This document shows, in pieces, positions 15,552 to 24,636 of a stretch of DNA of 50,565 nt (position 1 is its first letter; each line of letters starts with the position of its first letter). This DNA comes from Acidimicrobiaceae bacterium. Lineage in GTDB: Bacteria; Actinomycetota; Acidimicrobiia; Acidimicrobiales; Aldehydirespiratoraceae. Position numbers and translations under genes: made by a program. The stretch spans positions 1-50,565 of the forward strand of contig VYCW01000092.1 of the NCBI GenBank assembly GCA_009843735.1, in the 5' to 3' direction. The notes under the pieces were generated by a model. That model ran no database searches. It was not told the DNA's origin and worked only from the letters and a program-made list of their open reading frames with translations.

Positions 15552-15821
15552 TCAGCAGATTCCAGCCGCTCTGAGGAGCCTCTGCAGGAGGATGATCCCG
15601 AAGATCACGATCACCGGGGAGAAGTCGAACGCCATGCCACCGAACCGGGCGGCCGGGAGCATCCGCCGGACCGGTCTCATGACCGGGTCGGTGACGGTGA
15701 TCAGGAAACCGGCGACGGTGGCCATCGCCCCGTGCGGATTGAGGGGGAACCAGCTCAGCAGCACGCGACCGAAGATCGCGAACAGGTAGAGGTTGAGCAG
15801 CAGGCAGACGAACCAGAGCAC
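15552..15821 (-). CDS. YggT family membrane protein
   Basis: 89 residues with two hydrophobic segments (~2-24 and ~67-84) flanking a loop with VTDPVMRPVRRMLP, the hallmark of YggT. Starts with GTG 15821, 17 nt after the sepF stop. It belongs to the conserved sepF-yggT-divIVA string in Gram-positive bacteria; the molecular role is unknown, though link to division and osmotic behaviour has been proposed for relatives. Confidence 0.88.
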   Translation of the reverse strand: MLWFVCLLLNLYLFAIFGRVLLSWFPLNPHGAMATVAGFLITVTDPVMRPVRRMLPAARFGGMAFDFSPVIVIFGIILLQRLLRAAGIC

Positions 15822-15838
15822 TTACGGCGCCCGCCGAG

Positions 15839-16378
15839 TCAGGAGCGCTTGGGCCGGGCGGTCTCCTTCGACACCTCCGCCTCCGCGGGGGTGAGCAGGT
15901 AGACCTGGTCGGCGACTCGGTCCATCTTGCCGCCCATGGCGTAACAGAGGCCGCTCGAGAAGTCCACGAGTCGCCGCTGCAGGTCCCGATCGACTGCCTG
16001 AAGGTTCACGATCACGGGCTGGCCCGACTTGAACCGGTCCCCGATCTCCTGGGCGTCGTTGAAGGCGTCCGGAGAGACCGCGTGGGGCTTCATGCTCTGG
16101 GCGGCCACGGAATGCACGACCCGCACCGGGTTGTCGTACTCCGCCTCCGGGCCCGCCCCGCCCTCGGCCGGGGCGAGGTGCACCGGCCGCACCGTGCGTC
16201 CCAGGACCGGGTCGCCGGGCGCGGCGCCCGATGCCACCGAGACCCCCGGCTGGGCGGCCTCGGGCGCGAACCGGCCTGGTGCCGCGCCGTGTTGCGGTGA
16301 TTGGCGGATCGGGTCGTCGTAGCTCTCGTAGTGCTCGTCCGGACCGAGCCCGAGATAGATCATCGCCTTCTTCAGCAT
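15839..16378 (-). CDS. sepF: Cell division protein SepF
   Basis: 179 residues from ATG 16378, with AAGGAG 10 nt upstream. N-terminal amphipathic start MLKKAMIYLGLGPDEHYE (membrane anchor), a disordered Pro/Ala/Gly linker, then the globular domain: QPVIVNLQAVDRDLQRRLVDFSSGLCYAMGGKMDRVADQVYLLTP. SepF polymerises and tethers FtsZ to the membrane, replacing FtsA, which is missing from this locus. Residues upstream in the frame (to 16447) are not part of the gene. Confidence 0.93.
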   Translation of the reverse strand: MLKKAMIYLGLGPDEHYESYDDPIRQSPQHGAAPGRFAPEAAQPGVSVASGAAPGDPVLGRTVRPVHLAPAEGGAGPEAEYDNPVRVVHSVAAQSMKPHAVSPDAFNDAQEIGDRFKSGQPVIVNLQAVDRDLQRRLVDFSSGLCYAMGGKMDRVADQVYLLTPAEAEVSKETARPKRS

Positions 16379-16421
16379 CGATACGTCGCTCCTTGCGAAG
16401 ACTTTAGCGTGCCTGCGAGCC

Positions 16422-17129
16422 TCACCGATCCCCTGGCGGCGCGCCATATTGTGGCACGCCGCGCGACCCGTGGCGGGGACGCACCCCGAAGAGGCTCGTT
16501 CCCACCCGGACCATGGTCGCGCCCTCCGCCACCGCCACTTCGAGGTCGTCGGTCATGCCCATCGAGCAGTGAGGCAATCCCAGGGAGTCGACCAGCCGCC
16601 GCAGCCTCCTGAAGGCGTCGCGGGCCTCCGCGGGCGGCCCGAGCGGACCGATGCCCATGAGGCCCACCAGGCGGAGTCCGGCGTCGCCGGTCGCGGAGGC
16701 CAGCGACTCGGTGTCGCCGGGCGCGCAGCCTGCCTTGGTGACCTCGCCCGAGATGTTCACCTGGATCATCACCTCGGCTCCAGGGGCGCGCCGGCCGATC
16801 TCGCGGGCCAACTCGACACGGTCGACGGTCTGCCATACGTCGACGCAGCTGGCGAGCATCCTGACCTTGTTCCGCTGCAGCCGGCCGACGAAGTGGACCC
16901 GGGGCATGGGCGCCGCGGAAGCCTCCGCGAGCTTGGCCACGCACTCCTGGGCGTAGTTCTCGCCGATGTCGGCGATGCCGCACGCCGCGGCCGCATCGAT
17001 GGCCCACGGGCCGAACGCCTTGGTCACCGCGATGACGGTGACGCCGCGCCCGCCCGCGCTGGCGATGCGGCCCCTGAGAGCCTCGTACCGCTCGGCCACG
17101 GTGGAGGGCGTCGCCGGCGGCCCGTTCAC
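16422..17129 (-). CDS. YggS/PLPBP family pyridoxal-phosphate homeostasis protein
   Basis: 235 residues from GTG 17129, which overlaps the pgeF stop (GTGA). Single alanine-racemase-like barrel: VTVIAVTKAFGPWAIDAAAA with PLP-binding Lys, GENYAQE, VHFVGRLQRNKVRML, VDVWQTVDR, VMIQVNISGEVTKAG, LMGIGPLG, CSMGMTDDLEVAVAEGATMVRVGTSLFG. Family members bind PLP without known catalysis and affect B6 and amino-acid balance. Located between pgeF and sepF as in many Gram-positives. Confidence 0.92.
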   Translation of the reverse strand: MNGPPATPSTVAERYEALRGRIASAGGRGVTVIAVTKAFGPWAIDAAAACGIADIGENYAQECVAKLAEASAAPMPRVHFVGRLQRNKVRMLASCVDVWQTVDRVELAREIGRRAPGAEVMIQVNISGEVTKAGCAPGDTESLASATGDAGLRLVGLMGIGPLGPPAEARDAFRRLRRLVDSLGLPHCSMGMTDDLEVAVAEGATMVRVGTSLFGVRPRHGSRGVPQYGAPPGDR

Positions 17130-17836
17130 CGTCTCTCCAGCCGGGCCGCGGTCGCCTGGCGGCCCCGGTCGCCCCGGGCCCGGTGCGAGAAGAAGCCGCG
17201 CCGAGCGGTGTCGAGCCCCAGGTCGTCCACATCGCTGACACCGGCCGCGTTCAAGGCGCCCAGTACCGCGGCGCTGAGGTCGAGGGCCGGAGTCCCCCAG
17301 GAGGTGGCGCCGGACACGTCGCAACCGGCGGCTGCGGCCACCGCGGCAAGATCTTCCACACCGAACTCGTAGCTCGAGGGCCTGATGGCCGGACCGATCA
17401 CGGCCCGCAGGTCCGTCGCCGTCCCGGGGGGCGAGGCCCGGCGGACGCCGTCGACGACCTGGCCGATCACTCCGGCCACGATGCCGCGCCAGCCCGCGTG
17501 GGCCACGCCCAGCGCGCCGTGTCCGGCGACGACCACCGGCGCACAGTCGGCGGTGTGCAGGGCCAGCACGGCCCCGGGCACGGCCGTGACCGCTCCGTCG
17601 GCCACCTCCCCAGCACCGCCGCCGGGCTCGGTGACGAACACCACGTCGGCGCCGTGCACCTGCCGGAGCCAGGTCCATTCACCGCTCATGAGCCTCTGGC
17701 GCCGACGCCCGAGGGACCCGTCGCCCTCCGCGCCGGCACCGCCGTCGCGATAGCAGCGAAAGTCGCCCTCGGAGATCTGCGAGCAGCGGACCCTGACGAG
17801 CCACCCGTCGCCCGCCGGGACCACCCTCTCGATCAC
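17126..17836 (-). CDS. pgeF: Peptidoglycan editing factor PgeF / YfiH-type multicopper polyphenol oxidase fold
   Basis: 236 residues from GTG 17836. Conserved YfiH blocks: WTWLRQVHGADV, VLALHTADCAPVVV, LGVAHAGWRGIVAGV and AVIGPAIRPSSYEFGVE; the His and Cys residues in the first three are the zinc/copper ligands. Relatives act as purine nucleoside phosphorylase/adenosine deaminase or remove misincorporated Ser from muropeptide precursors. Location directly after ftsZ (36-bp gap) fits a wall-related role. The C-terminus is unusually basic. Confidence 0.88.
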   Translation of the reverse strand: MIERVVPAGDGWLVRVRCSQISEGDFRCYRDGGAGAEGDGSLGRRRQRLMSGEWTWLRQVHGADVVFVTEPGGGAGEVADGAVTAVPGAVLALHTADCAPVVVAGHGALGVAHAGWRGIVAGVIGQVVDGVRRASPPGTATDLRAVIGPAIRPSSYEFGVEDLAAVAAAAGCDVSGATSWGTPALDLSAAVLGALNAAGVSDVDDLGLDTARRGFFSHRARGDRGRQATAARLERR

Positions 17837-17872
17837 CTGGTCACTGCCTCCGGTGGTCGACCGGCGGCGCGA

Positions 17873-18991
17873 TCATCTCAGGAAATCGGGCACATCGAAC
17901 TCGTCGTTGAGGTCGAGCCCGCCCGGCGCATCCGGATGCTCGGCCGTGGCGAACACGTCGGCGATCTGCAGATCCTCCTCGACCGTCCTCGCGGTCTGCC
18001 TGCGGTCCCGGCGGGCGCGGCGGTCCCGCCCGCCGTAGCCCTGCCGGTCGCTCTCGAAGCCGGCGGCGATGACGGTCACCCGCACCTCGTCCCCGAGCGC
18101 GTCGTCGATCACCGTCCCGAAGATGATGTTGGCGTCCTGGTGCGCTACCGAGTGCACCACCTCGGCCGCCTCGTTCACCTCCATCAGCCCGAGGCTCGAT
18201 GAGCCCGAGATGTTGAGCAGGACGCCCTGGGACCGGTCGATCGACGACTCGAGCAGCGGACTCGATATGGCGCCGCGGGCCGCGGCCACCGCCCGCCCCT
18301 CGCCGGTGGCCGACCCTACGCCCATGAGGGCGCTGCCTGCCTCGGTCAGCACGGTGCGGACATCGGCGAAGTCGACATTGATCAGCCCCGGCGTGGTGAT
18401 CAGGTTGGTGATGCCCCCGACCCCCTGCATCAGCACCTCGTCGGCCATGCGGAAGGCGTTGAGCATGGACGTCTTCTCGTCGGCGATGGCGATGAGCCGG
18501 TCGTTGGGGATGACGATCAGGGTGTCGACCTTCTCCTTGAGGCGCTGGATCCCCTCGTCGGCCTGGACCGAGCGACGGGACCCCTCGAAGCTGAACGGCC
18601 GGGTGACCACGCCGATGGTGAGCGCGCCGAGGCTCTTGGCCACCTCGGCCACCACCGGAGCGGCGCCGGTGCCCGTCCCGCCCCCCTTGCCCGCGGTGAT
18701 GAACACCATGTCGGACCCGTTGAGGGCCTCGCGAATCTCGTCGACGTGCTCCTCGGCGGCCTGCCTTCCGATCTCGGGATCGCTGCCCGCGCCCAGGCCG
18801 CGGGTCAGGTTCTTCCCGATGTCGATCCGCAGGTCGGCGTCACTCATGCCGAGGGCTTGGGCGTCGGTGTTGGCTGCGATGAACTCCACGCCGCGCAAGC
18901 CGGCGTCGATCATGCGGTTGACGGCGTTGACGCCCCCGCCTCCGACTCCGACCACCCGGATGACGGCGATGTAGTTGTGAGAATCGGCCAT
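17873..18991 (-). CDS. ftsZ: Cell division protein FtsZ
   Basis: 372 residues, tubulin-like GTPase that forms the Z ring. Visible motifs: [15 protein letters not shown] at the N-terminus, tubulin signature [17 protein letters not shown], synergy-loop region [15 protein letters not shown], and the C-terminal peptide [10 protein letters not shown] that binds SepF and other partners. The spacer before the tail is rich in Arg ([15 protein letters not shown]). ATG 18991 aligns with MAxxxNYLAV starts; a GTG one codon earlier (18994) has better spacing (9 nt) from AGGGAGG and may be the true start. Can also be transcribed from a promoter in the 90-bp gap after ftsQ. Confidence 0.97.
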   Translation of the reverse strand: MADSHNYIAVIRVVGVGGGGVNAVNRMIDAGLRGVEFIAANTDAQALGMSDADLRIDIGKNLTRGLGAGSDPEIGRQAAEEHVDEIREALNGSDMVFITAGKGGGTGTGAAPVVAEVAKSLGALTIGVVTRPFSFEGSRRSVQADEGIQRLKEKVDTLIVIPNDRLIAIADEKTSMLNAFRMADEVLMQGVGGITNLITTPGLINVDFADVRTVLTEAGSALMGVGSATGEGRAVAAARGAISSPLLESSIDRSQGVLLNISGSSSLGLMEVNEAAEVVHSVAHQDANIIFGTVIDDALGDEVRVTVIAAGFESDRQGYGGRDRRARRDRRQTARTVEEDLQIADVFATAEHPDAPGGLDLNDEFDVPDFLR

Positions 18992-19026
18992 CACCGTATT
19001 GAACCTCCCTGGCTTGCGATCACTGC

Positions 19027-19032
19027 ATCTTA
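19027..19032 (-). promoter_or_regulatory. Candidate ftsZ-proximal -10 (TAAGAT)
   Basis: Plus-strand ATCTTA gives TAAGAT on the minus strand, about 35 nt upstream of ftsZ and outside ftsQ. It is a good -10 match. The upstream -35 region (ACCCGT) is poor. Separate ftsZ promoters within dcw clusters are known in other bacteria. Confidence 0.4.
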
Positions 19033-19049
19033 GAGCCCGCATGCCCGAC

Positions 19050-19140
19050 GACGGGTCACGGGGGGTGAAGTCGGGCTTGAGCCTTCATCCGCGGGGCCGG
19101 CACGGCTGGTGACGGGTCACGGTGGCGATGTCGGGCATGA
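19050..19140. repeat. Direct repeat: 3' end of ftsQ copied into the ftsQ-ftsZ gap
   Basis: Plus-strand 19050-19080 and 19111-19140 both begin GACGGGTCACGG and end TCGGGCwTGA, with about 25 of 31 aligned bases equal and one indel. The second copy encodes the FtsQ segment around MPDIATVTRH; the first is non-coding, after the ftsQ stop, next to the candidate ftsZ promoter. Confidence 0.45.
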
Positions 19141-19876
19141 CCACGTCGATCTCGGTGATGCAGTCAAGCTCGGTTCCCGCCAGCACGGCTCGCACTGCGC
19201 TCATCTTGTCGTCCAGGAGGTTCTGCCCGCCGAGCACGACGTTGGCCCCGCCGATGAGCTGCAGCCCCAGCTGCCCGTTGCCGGGATGGAGGGTCACCGC
19301 GCTGACCCAGGCGCGCAGATCGTCGGGCATCGCCGCGACCACTGCCAGCGGCCCGTCCGCGGCGGTGTGGATGTCGCCGAGCCGGCCGGCGAACGGCACG
19401 GCGACATGGGCGAGACCGCCCGGTTCTGCCGGCGCCGTCGCCCACTCGACGGCGTACCCATAGGCGTCGATCAGCACAATGCGGCCCCCGGTAGCGGGAA
19501 CCTCGGCCACCGGCACGCGGGGTACGACCGTGATACGCACCGTGCCCGGCCAGTCCCGCCAGACCCGCGCAGACCGCACCCAGGGCAGCGAAGTGACGGA
19601 CCTCTCGGCTGCGCCCAGGTCCAGCGAGAGCATCGGCATCCCGGTGGAGAAACCCGTGCTCTCAAGGATCTCGGCCGTGCGGGCCCCGCCTCCCCCGATG
19701 GAGATGCGGTCCACGTCCACCAGCGGCGTGCGGCTGATCCCGAATCCCAGCCCGGCCACCAGCGCGACGGAGGCCAGAGCGATCAGGATGTGTAGGCGCC
19801 GTCGCCCCTGCGCCCGCAGCACCGCGATGCGGCGCGCCTTCATCCGCGGGTCCACGGCCACGGCTGCCTCGCTCAC
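19085..19876 (-). CDS. ftsQ: Cell division protein FtsQ/DivIB
   Basis: 263 residues. Short cytoplasmic basic N-terminus, one membrane helix (~28-46, LHILIALASVALVAGLGFGI), a POTRA domain (LVDVDRISIGGGGARTAEILESTGFSTGMPMLSLD, then SLPWVRSARVWRDWPGTVRITVVPRVPVAEV) and an extracytoplasmic beta domain ending near TVTRHQPC. It scaffolds the divisome with FtsL and FtsB-like proteins. GTG 19876 overlaps the murB stop (GTGA). The position murB-ftsQ-ftsZ is standard. Confidence 0.9.
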   Translation of the reverse strand: MSEAAVAVDPRMKARRIAVLRAQGRRRLHILIALASVALVAGLGFGISRTPLVDVDRISIGGGGARTAEILESTGFSTGMPMLSLDLGAAERSVTSLPWVRSARVWRDWPGTVRITVVPRVPVAEVPATGGRIVLIDAYGYAVEWATAPAEPGGLAHVAVPFAGRLGDIHTAADGPLAVVAAMPDDLRAWVSAVTLHPGNGQLGLQLIGGANVVLGGQNLLDDKMSAVRAVLAGTELDCITEIDVVMPDIATVTRHQPCRPRG

Positions 19877-20832
19877 GGCAACTCCCAGGGCTCGAAGCCG
19901 ACGAGGTGGGTCTCAACGGCCAGGTCCACACCGTGTTCTTCGGTCACCAGCCGGCGCACCTCCCGCATCACCTCGACTATGTCGGCCGCGCAGCCCTCCT
20001 CATCGGACTGGATGAAATTCGCGTGCTTGGGCGAGACCTCCGCGGAACCGATCCGCAGTCCCTTGGCGCCCGCAGACTCGATCAGAGCGCCCGCCGCGGC
20101 CGGTTCCGGGTTGGTGAACACCGACCCTGCATTGCGGCCACCGGGCTGGTTGGCTCTCCGCCACTGGACGATCTCGGCCAGCAAGGCCCGGCCTGCCTGC
20201 CGGTCGCCGAACCTCAACTGGAGCTTGAGGGACGCCACTACCTGGTGCGTGGAGATGCTGCTCGTGCGGTAGCCGAGATCCAGCTCATCGACGCCTAGCA
20301 CTGTGAAGCCCCCGTGGTGCAGGTCGACGACGACCGCCTCCACCAGCGACTCGGACATGTCCGAGCCGTGGCCGCCCGCGTTCATCCGCACCGCGCCCCC
20401 GGCGGTCCCGGGGACGCCGACAGCCCATTCGAAGCCGGTCAGGCCGGTGTCGGCCGAGGCCCGGGCCAGGACCGGCAACAGCGCCCCGCCGGACGCAGTG
20501 ACCGCCGTGCCGTCGATCTCGAAGGTCGCCAGCCCGCTTCCCAGGGCCACCGCCAGCCCGTCGAAGCCCCGGTCGGCGACCAGCAGGTTGGAGCCCCGCC
20601 CCACGACCAGCACCGGCGTCGGCTCGCCGGCGGCGGACGAGTCGGCCACGATCGATGCCAGCGTCTCGAGCTCGGCCCGGTCATTGACGGTGACGAAGAG
20701 CCGGGCCGGGCCGCCCACCCGGTAGGTGGTGTGGGCCGCCAGCCCGTGGTCCCGCCGCAGCGACGGCGCGAGTTCCGAGGCGGCCAGACGCCGGTCCAGG
20801 TCGGCCAGCCGGTCCCGGACAGCGGCGGTCAA
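19873..20832 (-). CDS. murB: UDP-N-acetylenolpyruvoylglucosamine reductase (MurB)
   Basis: 319 residues from TTG 20832, inferred because it overlaps the murC stop as TTGA and no other start precedes the first conserved block. FAD-binding motifs: HTTYRVGGPARLFV, VLVVGRGSNLLVADRGFDGLAV, GFEWAVGVPGTAGGAVRMNAGG. C-terminal substrate domain: WRRANQPGGRNAGSVFTNPE with the proton-donating Ser, AGAKGLRIGSAEVSPKHANFI. Uses NADPH to reduce enolpyruvyl-UDP-GlcNAc to UDP-MurNAc, the step feeding murC. Confidence 0.93.
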   Translation of the reverse strand: MTAAVRDRLADLDRRLAASELAPSLRRDHGLAAHTTYRVGGPARLFVTVNDRAELETLASIVADSSAAGEPTPVLVVGRGSNLLVADRGFDGLAVALGSGLATFEIDGTAVTASGGALLPVLARASADTGLTGFEWAVGVPGTAGGAVRMNAGGHGSDMSESLVEAVVVDLHHGGFTVLGVDELDLGYRTSSISTHQVVASLKLQLRFGDRQAGRALLAEIVQWRRANQPGGRNAGSVFTNPEPAAAGALIESAGAKGLRIGSAEVSPKHANFIQSDEEGCAADIVEVMREVRRLVTEEHGVDLAVETHLVGFEPWELP

Positions 20833-22241
20833 CTTGCCGCCCCCGCGGGCTCGTGGCTGGTGACGCGGGCGGCTTCGAGGCGCTCGATCACCACATCGGG
20901 CACCGACGTCAGGTCCCCGGCGCCGAGCGTCAGGCAGAGGTCGCCGGGGCGCAGCCGGCCGACCAGCCAGTCCGCGACCTCGTCGAGCCGGGGCAGCCAC
21001 GTCACCGACGACCACGGATAAGCGTCGAGCACCGCGTCGAGAACGATCTTGGAGGTCACACCGGGCCGGGGAGCCTCGCCCGACGGGTAGATCCCGGTGA
21101 GAACCAGGTGGTCGGCACCGGTGAAGGAGTGCGCGAAGTCGGCGCCGATGGCCGACACCCGGCTGTAGCGGTGCGGCTGGAAGACGCACACCACCCGGCG
21201 CCAATGGCCGGTGCGGGCCGCGTCGAGGGCCGCCGCCACCTCGCTGGGCAGGTGGGCGTAGTCGTCGACGAACGTCACGCCGCCGGAGTCGCCGCGGAAC
21301 TCGAAGCGCCTGGCCACCCCCCCGAAACGGGCCAGGGCGCGGGCCGCGTCCTCGAAGGAGGCGCCCGCCACGATTGCAGCCACCACCGCCGCGGCCGCGT
21401 TGCGAGCGTTGTGCAGGCCCGGCGTCGGCAGGGTGATCCGCCCCAGCCGGGTCTGCCCGTCGTACAGGTCGAAGGCCGACTCCGGCATCCGCAGCGACAC
21501 GTCGCTCATGCGGAAGTCGGCGTCCCTGCTGGTGCCGTAGGTCGTCGCCCCGGCGGCTGCGCCGATCCGGGCAGCGACCGGGTCGTCGGCGCACACGACC
21601 CGGTGGCGGGCCGCGGCCAGGAACTCGCCGAACGCGTCGACGAGAGCCGACGGCGCGCCGTCGTAGGTCTCGAGGTGGTCGGGTTCGACGCTGGTCACCA
21701 CCGCCACCTCGGCGTCGATGGCCAGGAAGGTCCGGTCGCTCTCGTCGGCCTCCAGCACGAACCACTCGCCGGCGTCCCACATCGCTCCGGTGCCGATCTC
21801 GTTGACGTCCCCGCCGATGATGAACGAGGGGTCGAGGCCCGCCTCCCGCAGCACCAGCGCCAGCATCGAGCTAGTGGTCGTCTTGCCGTGCGTGCCTGCC
21901 ACGGCGATCGTTCTGCGGTGTGACGCGATGGCGGGGAGGATGTCGCTGCGCCGCACGACGGGAACGCCCCGGGCCTCGGCTGCCCGAACCTCGGGATTGC
22001 TGGGGGGGATGGCCGAGGAGATGGCCACCAGCGTGGCGTCGCCGAGGTTGGCCGGGTCGTGTCCGATGGCGACCGGCACTCCCTCCGCCCGCAGCCGGGC
22101 CACCACGGGACCGTCGCGCAGGTCCGACCCCGACACCCGATGGCCCATCGACCGCAGCACCGACGCGATGGCCCCCATTCCCGCGCCGCCCGCGCCCACC
22201 ACGTGGACGGCCCGGGGGGTGGAGAGGTCGACGGCGCTCAC
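20829..22241 (-). CDS. murC: UDP-N-acetylmuramate--L-alanine ligase (MurC)
   Basis: 470 residues from GTG 22241 (GTGA overlap with murG). N-terminal UDP-binding GAGGAGMGAIASVL, ATP P-loop AVAGTHGKTTTSSML, EADESDRTFL, SVEPDHLETYDG, PGLHNARNAAAAV, and C-terminal ligase domain with FVDDYAHLPSEV and VFQPHRYSR. The usual length is 460-490. It adds L-Ala to UDP-MurNAc in the cytosol. Confidence 0.96.
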   Translation of the reverse strand: MSAVDLSTPRAVHVVGAGGAGMGAIASVLRSMGHRVSGSDLRDGPVVARLRAEGVPVAIGHDPANLGDATLVAISSAIPPSNPEVRAAEARGVPVVRRSDILPAIASHRRTIAVAGTHGKTTTSSMLALVLREAGLDPSFIIGGDVNEIGTGAMWDAGEWFVLEADESDRTFLAIDAEVAVVTSVEPDHLETYDGAPSALVDAFGEFLAAARHRVVCADDPVAARIGAAAGATTYGTSRDADFRMSDVSLRMPESAFDLYDGQTRLGRITLPTPGLHNARNAAAAVVAAIVAGASFEDAARALARFGGVARRFEFRGDSGGVTFVDDYAHLPSEVAAALDAARTGHWRRVVCVFQPHRYSRVSAIGADFAHSFTGADHLVLTGIYPSGEAPRPGVTSKIVLDAVLDAYPWSSVTWLPRLDEVADWLVGRLRPGDLCLTLGAGDLTSVPDVVIERLEAARVTSHEPAGAAS

Positions 22242-23437
22242 GGGGCGGGCTCCTGCCCTGGGGCCGAGCGGATGGGCGGTGGGCGGAGCGCGTACTGCTC
22301 GATGAGGTCCACTACGGCGCTGGCCGCGTCCGGCCGGGCCAGCGCCGCGGCCGATCCCTCCATGGCACTGAGACGGTCCGGATCGTCCAGCAGTGCGTCC
22401 ACTTCGGCTGCGAGCCGGGCCCCGTCGAGCTCGGCGTCGCTCACCAGGAGCGCCCCGCCCGCCTCGACGAGCCGGCGGGCGTTGGTCGTCTGATGGTCGC
22501 CGGGCGCTCCCGGCAGCGGAACGAGCACCGCCGGCACTCCCGCGGCCGCCAACTCGGCGACAGTGGTGGCGCCGGAGCGGCTCACCACGAGGTCGGCCGC
22601 GGCGTAAACCGTGGCCATGTCCTCCTCGTAGTCGACCAGGTCGTAGCCCAGCGTGCTCCCGCCGGCGGAGGCGGCCCGGCCGGCGAGCGCGCCGTAGTCG
22701 CGCCGCCCTGCGATGTGACGGATGTGAAGATCGCCGCGGGCCCGCCAGAGCTCGGTCGCGCCGGCGACAGCCTCGTTGATGCGGCGGGATCCGAGCGAGC
22801 CTCCGAAGACGGCCACGAGGCGCCGATCGGGGTCGACCCCCAGAGCGGCCCGGGCCGCCTCCCGGCCTGATGTGCGGTCGGCGGCCAGCACCTCGGCCCG
22901 AACCGGGTTGCCGGTCCAGGTGGCACGGCGGAGGTCGGTGGCTTCGAAGGCGGTGGCCGCACCGGCCGCGAACCGGTTCAGTAGCCGGTTCGCGAGGCCG
23001 GGAACCGCGTTCTGCTCAGTAATCACCAGAGGCACCCGCAGCAGTACCGCGGCGGCTCCGCAGGCTGCCGACGCATAGCCGCCCAGGCCCAGCACGACCG
23101 CAGGCCGGCGGCGCCGCAGGACCACCAGGGCCTGCGCGAAGGCCCGTAGGAGCCCGGTCGCCGCGGCCAGGTTGGAGAGGGCCAGCCGCCGTTGCAGGCC
23201 CCGCCCGGGCAGCGCCGTCAGCTCGAACCCGGCGTCGGGCACCAGGCGGGTCTCGACGCCGCGGGAGCTGCCGACGAAGTGCACGGCCTCGCGGCCGGCG
23301 CCCCGGTCGACGATCTGCTGGGCGATGCTGATTCCCGGCAGCACATGGCCGGCGGTGCCGCCGCCTGCGATGACGGCCCAACACGAGCCGGGGCGTTCGC
23401 CCGACCGGCCCCGCCGGCGCGGCGCGGGCGCGCTCAT
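22238..23437 (-). CDS. murG: UDP-GlcNAc:undecaprenyl-PP-MurNAc-pentapeptide GlcNAc transferase (MurG)
   Basis: 399 residues from ATG 23437 (ATGA overlap with ftsW); about 30 residues longer than typical owing to a basic N-terminal extension. GT28 motifs: VIAGGGTAGHVLPGISIA, VLGLGGYASAACGAAAV, EQNAVPGLANRLL, VFGGSLGSRRINEA, SRSGATTVAELAAAGVPAVLVPLPGAPGDHQ for UDP-GlcNAc binding. Peripheral membrane enzyme that makes lipid II from lipid I. Confidence 0.95.
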   Translation of the reverse strand: MSAPAPRRRGRSGERPGSCWAVIAGGGTAGHVLPGISIAQQIVDRGAGREAVHFVGSSRGVETRLVPDAGFELTALPGRGLQRRLALSNLAAATGLLRAFAQALVVLRRRRPAVVLGLGGYASAACGAAAVLLRVPLVITEQNAVPGLANRLLNRFAAGAATAFEATDLRRATWTGNPVRAEVLAADRTSGREAARAALGVDPDRRLVAVFGGSLGSRRINEAVAGATELWRARGDLHIRHIAGRRDYGALAGRAASAGGSTLGYDLVDYEEDMATVYAAADLVVSRSGATTVAELAAAGVPAVLVPLPGAPGDHQTTNARRLVEAGGALLVSDAELDGARLAAEVDALLDDPDRLSAMEGSAAALARPDAASAVVDLIEQYALRPPPIRSAPGQEPAP

Positions 23438-24636
23438 CGGATCTGCCTCGCCACGTTCAGCAGAACCCCCATGGCGGCCATGGTCGTCACCAGGGAGGTG
23501 CCGCCGAACGAGAGCAGCGGCAGGGTGATCCCGACGACCGGGAAGACCGCGACCGCTGCACCGATGTTCAGCGCGGCCTGAAGGATGATCCAGGACGTGA
23601 TTCCCACCGCGAGGAGCATCCCGAAGCGATCCGGCGCCCGCAGTGCCACGGTGAGGCCGGTCGCGGCGATCACCACAAACAGTGTGACGACGAACAGCGA
23701 GCCCGCCAGGCCAAGCTCCTCGCCTATCACTGCGAAGATGAAATCGGTGTGGGCGTACGGCAGGAATCCCCACTTGGCTCGGCCAGAGCCGAGCCCCAGC
23801 CCGTCAATCCCGCCGGCGGCCATGGCATGCAGGGACCGGAGGGTCTGGTAGCCGTTGCCGAGAGGATCCTGCCAGGGATCGAGGAAGCCCAGCACCCGTT
23901 CGCGGCGCCACGGAGAGTAGGCGACCAGCAGCGCCGTCAATGAGGCCCCGACGGTGCCGGCCAGCGCCAGGTGGGACAGCCGCGCGCCCGCGAAGTACAG
24001 CATGGTGGTGGCCACGCCGGCGATTAGGAGGCAGGCGCCCAGGTGGGGCTGCATCATCAGCAGTGCGCTCACGACTCCGGTCAGGATCAGTACCGGCTGC
24101 AGGGTGGAGCGGGTGTCCTCCATGTGACGATCGGGCCGGGACAGCAACTCGGCCACGAAGACGATGAAGGCGAGCTTGGTCAACTCCGACGGCTGGAAGA
24201 CGATCGAGCCTGTCCCGAGCCAGCGGCGGGCCCCGTTGGCGCTGAGGCCCACGCTGGGCAGCGCGGTCAGGGCAAGCAGCAGCAGGCAGGCGCCCATGCC
24301 CAGCGCGGCGGGCCGCCGCCACCGGTGGTAGTCCAACCGCAGCAGCACCAGCACTCCCACCGTGCCGACGCCGAGCCACATGGCCTGGCTCCTGAACAGG
24401 GACCACGCTGAATCTGTGCCCGACAGGCTGGGCGCGGCGGTGGCCGACAGGGCCATGACCAAGCCGAGCAGCACCAGCGCGGCCAGGGCCAAGATCAGCA
24501 CCAGGAACGGCCCCGTCCGGCGCCCCATCGGGGGACGGGGGCCGCGACCGTCCGGGGCCAGTCTCGCCGTCGGGTGACTGCGGCGGGCATCCTGCAGTGC
24601 CACCTGGCGCGTTCGGGCGTGTCGGGTGGCGCTCAC
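23434..24636 (-). CDS. ftsW: Lipid II polymerase FtsW (SEDS family)
   Basis: 400 residues from GTG 24636, which overlaps the murD stop. A basic cytoplasmic N-terminus (~40 residues) precedes about ten membrane helices. SEDS signatures: NGARRWLGTGSIVFQPSELTKLAFIVF, MMQPHLGACLL, GFLPYAHTDFIFAVIGEELGLAG and PLLSFGGTSLVTTMAAMGVLLN. Works with FtsI, encoded upstream, as septal glycan polymerase. One SEDS gene only in this window. Confidence 0.95.
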   Translation of the reverse strand: MSATRHARTRQVALQDARRSHPTARLAPDGRGPRPPMGRRTGPFLVLILALAALVLLGLVMALSATAAPSLSGTDSAWSLFRSQAMWLGVGTVGVLVLLRLDYHRWRRPAALGMGACLLLLALTALPSVGLSANGARRWLGTGSIVFQPSELTKLAFIVFVAELLSRPDRHMEDTRSTLQPVLILTGVVSALLMMQPHLGACLLIAGVATTMLYFAGARLSHLALAGTVGASLTALLVAYSPWRRERVLGFLDPWQDPLGNGYQTLRSLHAMAAGGIDGLGLGSGRAKWGFLPYAHTDFIFAVIGEELGLAGSLFVVTLFVVIAATGLTVALRAPDRFGMLLAVGITSWIILQAALNIGAAVAVFPVVGITLPLLSFGGTSLVTTMAAMGVLLNVARQIR

